From JAAFHB01 sp038236995 (GTDB lineage Bacteria > Bacteroidota > Bacteroidia > Bacteroidales > Prolixibacteraceae), in assembly GCA_038236995.1 (NCBI GenBank), contig JBBRZE010000020.1:1-64000 (forward strand): a stretch of DNA of 64,000 bases, in the 5' to 3' direction. Positions 26,474-35,800 of the stretch are shown here, one piece after another. A program made the translations under genes and the position numbers. The notes under the pieces were generated by a model. The model worked only from the letters and a program-made list of their open reading frames with translations. It did no database searches and was not told the origin of the DNA. Position 1 is the stretch's first letter. Every line of letters begins with the position of its first letter.

Positions 26474-26591
26474 TATAAAATCCTTTAAAAATGAAAAACT
26501 TTGCAAGAACAATTCATCCAGGTATTCAACTTCCCTCTAAATGAATTGTCCCACAAAGTTAAAAAAATACTGCTATTACTTTGATATGAGT

Positions 26592-27947
26592 TTATTTTTC
26601 AAACAAATCATCAAATTCCTTTTGAGAGACTTTCTTAAAGTTAAGACCTGCTTTTTCTTTTATAACCTCGAGAACTTTATCTTCTATTTTTTTCTCAGCC
26701 ATCTTCTGCTTCTGTTCCTTGTTCTGAAGGATGGAGTTGGCATAGTTGTCGAGATATTCATCAGGAACATTCGACATCCCGTATTGCATAAATTGCATTT
26801 GAGCCATTTCTCGTGCCATAGCAGAAATGTCTGATTCATCAACTCTTAATTCATTATCCTTGGCGAGCTTCGTTCTAATCAAAGTCCAGTCGAGATCTTT
26901 TCGGAAAGTACCAAACTCTTCTTCAATTTGCTCAGCTGTCACCTTTTCATTTGTTTCAACCAGCCATCTTTTCAGAAACTCCTCAGGTAATTTAAGCGCA
27001 GCAGCAATGGTCAAAGCCTCTTTTGCATCAACTAAAAACCGATAATTACTTGAATATAAGAGATTCGATTTTAGTTCAGTGTGTATTTTTTCACGCATCT
27101 CGTCAATGGTCTTCACTTCGGTTTCGTCACCATAAACCTTTTTGATCAATGCTTCATCAATAGCTGCAGCAATAAAAGTATTGATTGTATTGACCGTAAA
27201 GTTAAAATCACAATCAACTGAATCAATCGCATCATCTTTCACTTTCAGTAAATGAGTAACTTCGTGATCGTTGGCTAATGCAACTCTTGGATTAAATTTA
27301 ACAACATCCCCAACCTTAGCTCCGATGAAAAGCTTTTTGATTTCTTCATCCTTTATCAACTGAACAGCAACCTGGACATTTTTAGATAAAATCCCATCAT
27401 CGATGACATTCCCTTCAGCATCCAATTGAGCAAAATCTCCAAGAATCGTTTCTTTTTCCCCTACGACTTCTGCAGGTATATTTTCACCAAAACGGTTGGC
27501 ATAATCTTCAACTTGATTGTCGATTAATTGATCGTCAACACCAATTTCATAATAAGGTAATTTTCCAATTTTCTCAAAATCAATATTAATTTCGGGACTC
27601 AGGCCAAGATCAAACGCAAATTCAAAATCAGCATCACTATCGAAATTAACAATCGCTTTCTCGGTTAATGAAGGAAGCGGTTCGCCAAGAATTTCAAGTT
27701 TCTCGTCCGCAATATATTTGGTGAGTTCGCGACTTAGCAGTTTATTCACTTCCTCAGCCAATGCTGCTTTACCATGCATTTTTTTGATCAGACCGGCAGG
27801 GACCATTCCTTTTCGGAATCCAGGCATATTGGCCTTTTTGCGGTATTCTTTCAATGTTTCATTTACCGTTGCTTCATAGTCTTGTTTTTCAATAACAATT
27901 TTAACAACGACATTCAAATCATCAATACTTGTCTTCGAAATTTTCAT
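26592..27947 (-). CDS. tig: Trigger factor
   Basis: Ribosome-associated chaperone and peptidyl-prolyl isomerase. From the ATG at 27947 the protein is 451 residues. A good ribosome binding site, aaaggag, lies 8 nt upstream and decides this start over the longer frame. The N-terminal ribosome-binding domain contains MPGFRKGMVPAGLIKK, the Bacteroidota version of the signature loop. The middle PPIase domain (about 150-240) is poorly conserved, as usual in this phylum. The C-terminal chaperone domain is helical and charged, ending in ...QKEFDDLFEK. It heads the tig-clpP-clpX cluster; 118 bp separate it from clpP. Confidence 0.92.
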   Translation of the reverse strand: MKISKTSIDDLNVVVKIVIEKQDYEATVNETLKEYRKKANMPGFRKGMVPAGLIKKMHGKAALAEEVNKLLSRELTKYIADEKLEILGEPLPSLTEKAIVNFDSDADFEFAFDLGLSPEINIDFEKIGKLPYYEIGVDDQLIDNQVEDYANRFGENIPAEVVGEKETILGDFAQLDAEGNVIDDGILSKNVQVAVQLIKDEEIKKLFIGAKVGDVVKFNPRVALANDHEVTHLLKVKDDAIDSVDCDFNFTVNTINTFIAAAIDEALIKKVYGDETEVKTIDEMREKIHTELKSNLLYSSNYRFLVDAKEALTIAAALKLPEEFLKRWLVETNEKVTAEQIEEEFGTFRKDLDWTLIRTKLAKDNELRVDESDISAMAREMAQMQFMQYGMSNVPDEYLDNYANSILQNKEQKQKMAEKKIEDKVLEVIKEKAGLNFKKVSQKEFDDLFEK

Positions 27948-28008
27948 AATTTTCTCCTTTATGATTCTAAATGCCTTCAGGTAGAAAGAAGGCAAACCGG
28001 AACTTAAA

Positions 28009-28053
28009 TTAAAAAAACCGCCCTATTTCCATTAAGGGAAAGAAGACGGTTTA
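28009..28053 (-). terminator. Terminator after tRNA-Leu
   Basis: On the minus strand, aaaccg at the outer stem pairs with cggttt, with an inner stem tttcc/ggaaa, and is followed by tttttttaa. It lies between tRNA-Leu and tig and should end the tRNA transcript. Confidence 0.6.
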
Positions 28054-28064
28054 ATGGTTTTTTG

Positions 28065-28146
28065 TGCGGATGAAGGGACTCGAACCCCCACGCCTCTCGG
28101 CACCAGATCCTAAGTCTGGCGCGGCTACCAATTACGCCACATCCGC
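28065..28146 (-). tRNA. tRNA-Leu (anticodon UAG)
   Basis: 82 nt on the minus strand. Acceptor stem gcggatg/catccgc with discriminator A, anticodon stem ccaga/tctgg enclosing loop cttagga (anticodon tag at 28110-28112), a long variable arm tgccgagaggcgtg as expected of the class II tRNA-Leu, and a T-loop ttcgagt. CCA is not encoded. It reads CUA and, by wobble, other CUN codons. It lies between lptB and tig. Confidence 0.95.
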
Positions 28147-28213
28147 ATTTTTAAGAGCTGCAAATATAGTTATTTTTTTAATCCAGATGTCCCTCGAAAA
28201 AATTAAATAGAAA

Positions 28214-28984
28214 TTATTCCGAAATGGGTTCATTAGGGGTATCCTGCTTCTGTACCAAAGGTCTGCGAAGCTCAAAATTCTGTCCTAAATACAATCGCCT
28301 AACTTCATCATCAGCAGCAAGTTCTTCGGCTGTTCCGCTATTCAAAATTCTTCCGTCATACAACAAATATGAACGATCGGTGATCGAAAGTGTCTCATGA
28401 ACGTTATGGTCTGTAATGAGAATTCCAATGTTTTTATCCTTTAATCGGAATACAATCTGTTGAATATCCTCCACCGCGATCGGATCAACGCCCGCAAATG
28501 GTTCGTCGAGAAGAATAAATGCAGGATTTATAGCCAGGCATCGGGCGATTTCAGTACGCCGACGCTCACCTCCCGACAACTGAATCCCGACGCTTTTTCG
28601 TACACGCTGAAGACCAAATTCGTCGAGCAATGATTCGAGTTTTTCGTGCTGATACTCTTTCGAGAATTTGGTCATCTCTAAAATTGAACGAATGTTGTCT
28701 TCAACGCTCATCCCGCGGAATATTGAAGCTTCCTGCGCCAGATAACCGATTCCCAATTGTGCTCTCTTATAAACCGGAAAAGAAGTGATATCGGTGTCGT
28801 CGAGAAATATCTGACCACCATTTGTCTTTATCAGTCCAACGATCATATAGAAAGAGGTAGTTTTGCCGGCACCATTCGGACCCAATAAACCTACGATCTC
28901 ACCTTGTTTCAATTCGAGGGAAACATCCTTTACGACAGTTCTGCTCCTGTATTTTTTGACTAAATGTTCAGCTCTTAACTTCAT
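28214..28984 (-). CDS. lptB: LPS export ABC transporter ATP-binding protein LptB
   Basis: ATPase of the LptB2FGC complex that extracts lipopolysaccharide from the inner membrane. 256 residues: Walker A GPNGAGKT (35-42), Q-loop near YLAQEASIF, signature LSGGERRR (136-143) and Walker B ILLDEPFAGVDP (157-168). The LSGGERRR and FAGVDP versions are characteristic of LptB within the ABC superfamily. It lies 22 bp after tatC on the same strand and is probably co-transcribed. The other lpt genes are not in the window. Confidence 0.95.
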   Translation of the reverse strand: MKLRAEHLVKKYRSRTVVKDVSLELKQGEIVGLLGPNGAGKTTSFYMIVGLIKTNGGQIFLDDTDITSFPVYKRAQLGIGYLAQEASIFRGMSVEDNIRSILEMTKFSKEYQHEKLESLLDEFGLQRVRKSVGIQLSGGERRRTEIARCLAINPAFILLDEPFAGVDPIAVEDIQQIVFRLKDKNIGILITDHNVHETLSITDRSYLLYDGRILNSGTAEELAADDEVRRLYLGQNFELRRPLVQKQDTPNEPISE

Positions 28985-29006
28985 TTTAAATTAAAATTTT
29001 AACATA

Positions 29007-29873
29007 TTAAGCTTCAAGAAGTTCTTCATCGACCCGCTTTTTCTCTATTCTTTTTGAAAGAAAAACACCCAATTCATATAGTAAAGTCAGAGGACCCGAT
29101 ACCAATAGCATACTAAAAACATCAGGAGGTGTAATGATTGCGGCCAGTAAAAGCAAAACCACATAAGCATGTTTTCGGTAGGTGATCAGAAAACCGGAAC
29201 TAATCAATCCTACCTTACTTAAAAAGTAAATGATAATCGGAAGTTCAAAAACGATTCCGCTTCCCAGCATTACAGTAGTAACTGCACTTATATAGGAGTT
29301 TAGGTTGATTAAGTTCGGTACTTCAGCACTTACGCGATAAGAACCAAAAAAATGGGTTGACAATGGAACAATCAGAAAATAACCGAAAAAGACACCAAGC
29401 ATAAATAATAATGTACTATAAAAGACTGCGCCTGTAGCATGCTTGCGTTCCTTTTCGTACAATGCTGGTTTAATAAAACGCCAGAATTCCCAGAAAATAT
29501 ATGGAATTGCAATTATAATTCCACCAATCATTGCTATGGTTAAATTAGTTGTAAACTGACCAGCCATTTCGGTGTTGATAACATTAAAAGGAAGGGTATT
29601 AATGGCCAATTCGGGAGAATTAAGCTGCAACGCCAGCCAGGCGAATGCCCTGTTTGTAATGAACTCGGTTTTCGTTGGTGCGAAAAGTATTTGGTCAAGA
29701 ATAAATTTTGCTTCAATAAAACAAAGAACGGCGCCTAAAACAATAGCAGCTGATGCGCGAACAAGATGCCAGCGTAATTCCTCCAGATGCTCCAGAAAAG
29801 ACATCTCCTCGTTGTTTTTTGGTGCTTTTAATTTTTTTTGTTCTTTCCCTGTAAGTATTCCCTTAATGGACAT
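29007..29873 (-). CDS. tatC: Sec-independent protein translocase TatC
   Basis: Multi-spanning receptor of the twin-arginine translocase. At 288 residues it is longer than E. coli TatC because of an N-terminal basic extension and an extended first periplasmic loop (about 60-110). The conserved first cytoplasmic motif MSFLEHLEELRWHL (24-37) and the PALYEKERKH loop are present, and six membrane segments can be traced, ending before the charged tail ERKRV-like KRIEKKRVDEELLEA. No tatA lies next to it. lptB follows 22 bp downstream. It is divergent from recQ, with 217 bp between the start codons. Confidence 0.95.
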   Translation of the reverse strand: MSIKGILTGKEQKKLKAPKNNEEMSFLEHLEELRWHLVRASAAIVLGAVLCFIEAKFILDQILFAPTKTEFITNRAFAWLALQLNSPELAINTLPFNVINTEMAGQFTTNLTIAMIGGIIIAIPYIFWEFWRFIKPALYEKERKHATGAVFYSTLLFMLGVFFGYFLIVPLSTHFFGSYRVSAEVPNLINLNSYISAVTTVMLGSGIVFELPIIIYFLSKVGLISSGFLITYRKHAYVVLLLLAAIITPPDVFSMLLVSGPLTLLYELGVFLSKRIEKKRVDEELLEA

Positions 29874-30090
29874 TTACCGTAATTTAAAGATTTTGACTAA
29901 ACAAATTTAAATAAAGAATTCAGCCGCAAATATACGATTCTTTGACCCATTAAACTCAGGAAAAACCTATCCTAAAATCATCCAATGTTAAATTTTTGTG
30001 ATATCGAATTAAGTTCTTGTCGCATGCGATATATTTGATAACTTAGTCGTAGCAAAACAAATCGATAAGAATCTACATTGACGAGCAATT

Positions 30091-32271
30091 ATGAAGGATA
30101 GAACTTCACTAAATACCCAGCTTCAAAAGTACTTTGGCTTTGATCGTTTCAAAGGACAGCAGGAAGAGGTAATTAACAGTATATTAGATGGGAATGATAC
30201 TTTTGTCTTGATGCCTACGGGTGGCGGAAAATCCCTTTGTTACCAGTTACCGGCTCTGATGCAGGAAGGTACGGCAATTGTGATATCCCCGCTTATTGCA
30301 TTAATGAAAAATCAGGTTGATGCTATAAGAAGTTTCAGTACCGAAGACGGTGTTGCCCATTTTCTTAATTCATCACTCACGAAAACAGCAATTCAAAAGG
30401 TAAAAGAAGATATCTCGCGAGGACACACCAAATTGCTCTATGTTGCACCGGAATCTCTAACAAAACAGGAGAACATCGAATTCCTGAAAGGAATTAAGAT
30501 TTCGTTCTATGCAATCGATGAAGCACATTGCATTTCTGAGTGGGGGCATGATTTCAGACCAGAGTACCGAAGAATCCGACCGATTGTTAATGAAATTGGA
30601 CAGGCACCAATTATGGCACTAACAGCTACTGCCACTCCAAAGGTACAGCACGACATCCAGAAAAACCTAGGGATGCAAAATGCCAAAGTGTTTAAATCAT
30701 CCTTTAACAGACCAAACCTCTACTACGAAATACGTCCTAAAAACAAAGCCAAAGACCAAATAATCAGAATGATAAAAAGCAATCCCGGCAAATCTGGGAT
30801 TATTTATTGTCTTAGTCGTAAAAAAGTTGAAGAGATTGCCGAATTGCTGCAGGTGAATGGAATTAAAGCACTTGCTTACCATGCAGGCATGGATTCGGCA
30901 ACACGTTCGGCTAACCAGGATAAATTTCTGATGGAAGAATCGGATGTAATTGTGGCGACAATCGCATTTGGAATGGGAATCGATAAACCAGATGTTCGTT
31001 TCGTTATCCATTACGACATTCCTAAATCACTTGAAGGTTATTACCAGGAAACGGGTCGCGCCGGGCGCGATGGCGGTGAAGGAAAATGTATAACCTTTTA
31101 TAGTTACAAGGACATACAGAAGCTTGAAAAATTCATGCAGGGAAAACCAGTCGCTGAACAGGAAATCGGACAGCAACTTTTACTGGATACGGTTGCATTT
31201 GCAGAATCTTCTCTTTGCCGTCGTACAATTCTTTTGCACTATTTCGGAGAAAAATACGAAACTGAAAATTGTGGTTTCTGCGATAACTGTTTGAATCCTA
31301 AAGAACAAATTGAAGGAAAGGAGCTTATAATAACAGCATTAAAAGCAGTAATCGAAGTTAAGGAGCAGTGCAAAGCTGAACACCTGGTCAATATATTACT
31401 TGGAACTGAAAATGCAACCGTTAAATCATTCTCACACGACACGCTCGATATATTTGGAGAAGGTGATGAATATGACGACAAAATATGGAACGCAGTTTTC
31501 AGACAAAGCATTATTGCAGGATTCCTGCATAAAGACATCGAAAACTATGGTGTACTAAAGCTTAACGATTCAGGCAGAGAATTCTTAGCCCATCCCCGGT
31601 CTTTTATGATTGTAAAAAATCATGATTACGAGTCGGAAGAAGAGGGTGATGAAGTTCCGCAAGGTGGTGCTGCAGCTGGTGATCCTGAGCTATTTGCAAT
31701 TCTGAAAGATCTTCGGAAAAAAGTTGCAATCAAGCAAAAACTGCCGCCATTTGTTATTTTTCAGGATCCATCACTGGCTGACATGTCGATACAATATCCA
31801 ACATCGCTTGAGGAACTTCAGAATATCATTGGGGTAGGCCAGGGAAAAGCCCAGCGATACGGAAAAGCGTTTGTGGAAGTGATCAAGTCATATGTCGAAG
31901 AGAAAGGGATCGAAAGGGCACAGGACATGGTGGTTCGTTCTGTTGCCAATAAATCAAAAAATAAGGTCTATATTATTCAAAATATAGATCGCAAATTAGC
32001 TCTAAATGAGATTGCCGAAGCAAAAGGCATGAGCATGGACGAGTTACTAACTGAACTTGAAGCAATTGTCAATTCAGGAACAAAAATAAATATCAATTAC
32101 TACATTGAAGATGTAATGGATGAGGATCAGATCGAAGATATTTTCCGCTATTTCAGGGAAGATGCAGCCTCCGATTCGATGGAAGAGGCAATCGCCGAAT
32201 TTGGCGATGACTACGAAGTTGAAGAGATCAGAATGGTAAGAATCAAATTCCTTGCAGAGATGGGGAACTAG
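30091..32271 (+). CDS. recQ: ATP-dependent DNA helicase RecQ
   Basis: 3'-5' superfamily 2 helicase for recombination and repair. 726 residues: helicase motif I PTGGGKS (42-48), DEAH box (143-146), motif III TATATP, motif V-VI with TGRAGRDG. The RecQ-Ct zinc site is seen in CRRTILLHYFG and CGFCDNC. A complete HRDC domain lies at about 530-620 (LRKKVAIKQKLPPFVIF). About 100 further residues follow the HRDC; they are acidic and helical, as in long Bacteroidota RecQ proteins. Divergent from tatC. A terminator and a repeat array follow. Confidence 0.96.
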   Translation: MKDRTSLNTQLQKYFGFDRFKGQQEEVINSILDGNDTFVLMPTGGGKSLCYQLPALMQEGTAIVISPLIALMKNQVDAIRSFSTEDGVAHFLNSSLTKTAIQKVKEDISRGHTKLLYVAPESLTKQENIEFLKGIKISFYAIDEAHCISEWGHDFRPEYRRIRPIVNEIGQAPIMALTATATPKVQHDIQKNLGMQNAKVFKSSFNRPNLYYEIRPKNKAKDQIIRMIKSNPGKSGIIYCLSRKKVEEIAELLQVNGIKALAYHAGMDSATRSANQDKFLMEESDVIVATIAFGMGIDKPDVRFVIHYDIPKSLEGYYQETGRAGRDGGEGKCITFYSYKDIQKLEKFMQGKPVAEQEIGQQLLLDTVAFAESSLCRRTILLHYFGEKYETENCGFCDNCLNPKEQIEGKELIITALKAVIEVKEQCKAEHLVNILLGTENATVKSFSHDTLDIFGEGDEYDDKIWNAVFRQSIIAGFLHKDIENYGVLKLNDSGREFLAHPRSFMIVKNHDYESEEEGDEVPQGGAAAGDPELFAILKDLRKKVAIKQKLPPFVIFQDPSLADMSIQYPTSLEELQNIIGVGQGKAQRYGKAFVEVIKSYVEEKGIERAQDMVVRSVANKSKNKVYIIQNIDRKLALNEIAEAKGMSMDELLTELEAIVNSGTKININYYIEDVMDEDQIEDIFRYFREDAASDSMEEAIAEFGDDYEVEEIRMVRIKFLAEMGN

Positions 32272-32348
32272 AAATGATCTCATTTGGATTGATCCTGAAA
32301 TTAAGTCTTTTACGTTAATTGAAAGTATATCTTCCCAAAAAACAGAAG

Positions 32349-32391
32349 AATCCTTCGTTGAATTATTGAAAATTCTGCGGAGGATTTTTTT
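32349..32391 (+). terminator. Predicted terminator of recQ
   Basis: aatccttcg pairs with cggaggatt (one G-T) across a 20-nt A/T-rich loop, followed by tttttt at 32385-32391. It lies about 80 bp after the recQ stop and before the tandem array. Confidence 0.55.
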
Positions 32392-32531
32392 AATGGACAT
32401 TACTGAACTGTCTCTGTTCCATGAATACTCCAATATAGACTGGACACAATTGAATACTCCCGAAAACTCCCATGTAAATGGCTAAAAAGATGATTTAAAT
32501 GTGTTGTAAGGCAGTGCAAGCATCGAAAAAG

Positions 32532-32768
32532 GTTGTGTAAATATGCTGTAAAGCAGTGTAAATGGTTAAAGGTCGTGTAAACATGCTGTAAAGCAGTGTA
32601 AATGGTTAAAAAGGTTGTGTAAACATGCTGTAAAGCAGTGCAAATGGTTAAAAAGGTTGTGTAAACATGCTGTAAAGCAGTGCAAATGATTAAAAAGGTT
32701 GTGTAAATATGCTGTAAGCAGTGTAAATGATTAAAAAGGTTGTGTAAACATGCTGTAAAGCAGTATTA
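32532..32768. repeat. 42-bp tandem repeat array (about 5.7 copies)
   Basis: Units start at 32532, 32572, 32614, 32656, 32698 and 32739 (partial), of length 40, 42, 42, 42, 41 and about 30. A degenerate unit can be seen before it, from about 32488. The unit begins gttgtgtaaacatgctgtaa and ends tggttaaaaag. Inside each unit TGTAAA or a near match recurs at offsets 5, 16 and 26 with another A-run at 37, so A-tracts fall every 10-11 bp. All frames are closed by TAA codons, so this is not coding. A short direct repeat, aattgaccttcc, follows at 32768 and again at 32805. Confidence 0.93.
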
Positions 32769-32839
32769 ATTGACCTTCCCTAAAATGGCTTCCGCACTTG
32801 TGTAAATTGACCTTCCACACATTAATGGACACTACCTCT

Positions 32840-35800
32840 TCAAATGATATCTGACACTGGAAGCTTTATAAAAAAGGTAGTTCCTTCATCATTGTTAGAC
32901 TGAAACCAAATATCGCCCTTGAAATTTTCGATAATTTTTTTGCTGATGGCAAGTCCTAATCCCATACCACTGGATTTAGTTGTAAAGCTTGGTTCGAATA
33001 ATTTATCCTGTAATTCAACAGGAATACCGCACCCATTGTCTGATATCGATATAAATGCCCACTCATCTTCTTTGTATAACGTTACATTCAGAAGTCCCTT
33101 CCTTTCCCTGGGGATGGACTGGATTCCATTCTTTATCAAATTAATAACCGCCCTACCTAATTGATTGCTATCAGCAAAAACCCTTATAACACCTTCATGT
33201 AACTTAGTAAATAATACAGAAACATTATTTGTGTTTTCGAAAAGAAGAACAACTTCTTTTATTTTTACCTCTAAATCAATCAACTCGTCCTTAATCCCAG
33301 GCATTCTGGCAAAATCCGAAAATGAAGAAGCGATCAACGAAAGTGCATCAATCTGCTCAACCAACGTACGGCTGACACGGTTAAAATAATCATCAAAATT
33401 TGCAGAATCCTTCTCCTTTATCCGCTGTAAATATTGAATACTCAACTTCATAGGCGTAAGTGGGTTGTTAATTTCATGAGCAACCTGCCTGGCCATCTTC
33501 TGCCAGGCCGATTCCCTTTCCGACCGGGCAAGCAATTCCGCACTTTCGGCCAACTCATCCACCTTTTTATTATATTCTTTGGCAAGCCTGCCAATCTCAT
33601 CCTCACCCGAGTATTCAATCTTTGCATTTGGCATACCCAATTGTATTCCCTTCAGGTTATTTTCAATCTGCAGCAATGGCGCGGTTAATTTATGACTGAT
33701 GATCATTGCCACTACCAGACTAAACATTATCAGCAAGATATACAAATTCGAAAATGCCACAATAAAATCGGAAACCTGCTTCTTAAAATCATCCTGCCGA
33801 GTAAAATAAGGTAGGTTGAGGTACCCTATCGGCTGGTTATTTTGATTATAAACTGGTGAATATGCTGAGAAAAATTTCATTTCTCCCAGGTTTTCATTGT
33901 GAAGGAAAATTGTCCGATGTTCGACAGCGAGTGCCTTGTAAGCATAGGGATCGATTCGTCTTGACAATAGGCCACGATCATATATTTCACTGCGCGATGT
34001 GGCAAATAATCGCCCTTTAAGATCGTATAAGTTAATGTCTGCCCAGATAATATCAGACAGCATAATAAGTTGCTCATTGAAAAAATCGCGCATCGGGGCA
34101 TTCAACTCGTTCTCGTGTCCAACACGCATACTTAATTCAAAGGAAACAGATCTCAATTTTTCATTCAGATTATCCTGAAGCGAATTGAGAAGCTTATTGG
34201 AATTATAGAGCATCAAACCTAATCCAATAACAGTTAATATTCCTAACAACGAAAGGATTAGCGTAAGTTGAATCTTTTCCCTGAAATCGAATTTTTTATT
34301 TCGTACTCTAAAGTTTCTGTCGTTAAAAATCAGAACAATTGCACCAATCAGGTAAAATAACAAAAACAGGTAGGGGAATGTACTGATTCGTTCATAAAAA
34401 GGCATTTCCGGATAACTTGCTATTACATAATTATTCCCGTTCCGATTGTAGGCACTGTGCCGGTAGCCGTTTTTCGAATAACGGGTATACTCATCTTTAA
34501 CTGAAACATCATCAGGCAATTTCATCGCGTATTGATATTCGCCACCCCTGTCAATAAGTTCGCGATCGAAGTATTTGGCGTAACTTAAATCACCGTCCTG
34601 GCTTTCACGCGAAGCATGCTCGTCCAATAATAGTTCAGGATAACCTTTCCCTTCAGGTATTACCTTAGAATTAAGGTCAATAAATACTTTAACAGCAACA
34701 CCGAATGAATTTACAAGATCAAGTTGTCCCAAATAGGATATTCTTCCGTTAAGGCGATCCATAAAATAAAAATTACTGCCCGAGACCAGCATCCCTTTGG
34801 TATTCCTTAAATTATTGAAGAAACTAAAGCAAGGATAATGAAGGTTTTCGTCTTTAATAAATACGCTATCAGCGGGACTGCAAACTGTTATTTGCATATC
34901 GTAATTTCGCCAGAAGCCTGTGAAATAGTTGTTCAGGAAATATGATTCAAGAGATTTGTAAGGAGGCAATAAATGATACTTAATAATTGTATCCTGACGC
35001 AGTTTGTTATCAAGTTCAGAAAGAAAGATCTCTGCTCCCGGATCTCTTTCAGAGCTAAGTTTAAAGGCCATCAAATCCAAAACTTTAATCTTTTTCCCAA
35101 TAATCAAATCCTGTGCATACAAATTTACGAAGCTAGCCGCCACAATCGACATGATTAAAAGGAATGTATACTTATATTCCCTGAGTTTGAAGACTTCAAA
35201 CAGTCCAATTATCACCACCACGAAGCCATAGTAAATAAATGGAAACCAATCGATCCTGAAACAAAACGTTGAAACAGTGGCTCCTGCAATTGCGCCGGCA
35301 ATAAATAATGCCAAAACAAATTTGTATAATCCAAGACCTTTGTAAAAACCGGATCGTAAACGCAACACAATAATGACAAAACCAATTACATGAAGCGATA
35401 TACCGAAAAAAGCGTACAAATTGATCGCTGAAAACTTCAGATCGCTGAAAAATTCCAATGAAATACTTGAATTTAACAACAGTATCTTCATCAATGCGAC
35501 TGAAAAAGTGAAGAAAAACGCCCCAAACAGAAAAGAGAGGATCATCCAGACACTCCTTCCCTTTTGAACCTTTTCGAAATCAGTCAAAATAAAGAACGCC
35601 TGCGCACCCTGAAACATCAGTATGGACAAAAGAATAAATTCTCCTAATGAAGCAAGCCATCCGCTAAACGCAAAACTTGCGGGGGAAAATAAATCAGCCT
35701 GATATAACGAAGCTGGAATTTTTAAACCATTAAATATTAAATATATAACAACTGAAACACCCAACGATATGAATAGTTTATGGCCTGGCAAGAGTCGTTT

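Larger units (their letters stand above)
32272..32839. other. Convergent gap between recQ and the sensor kinase
   Basis: 568 bp with no credible gene. It holds the recQ terminator, the 42-bp array and the paired aattgaccttcc direct repeats (32768-32779 and 32805-32816). A 77-codon frame overlapping the recQ end is not supported by any recognisable feature. Confidence 0.7.

Noticed and set aside
32252..32485. 77-codon frame overlapping the recQ end
   Set aside because: Runs across the recQ terminator hairpin, has no recognisable domain and ends at the start of the repeat region.
32488..32768. CRISPR array
   Set aside because: Units are directly adjacent with no spacers, units vary among themselves, and no cas genes are present.
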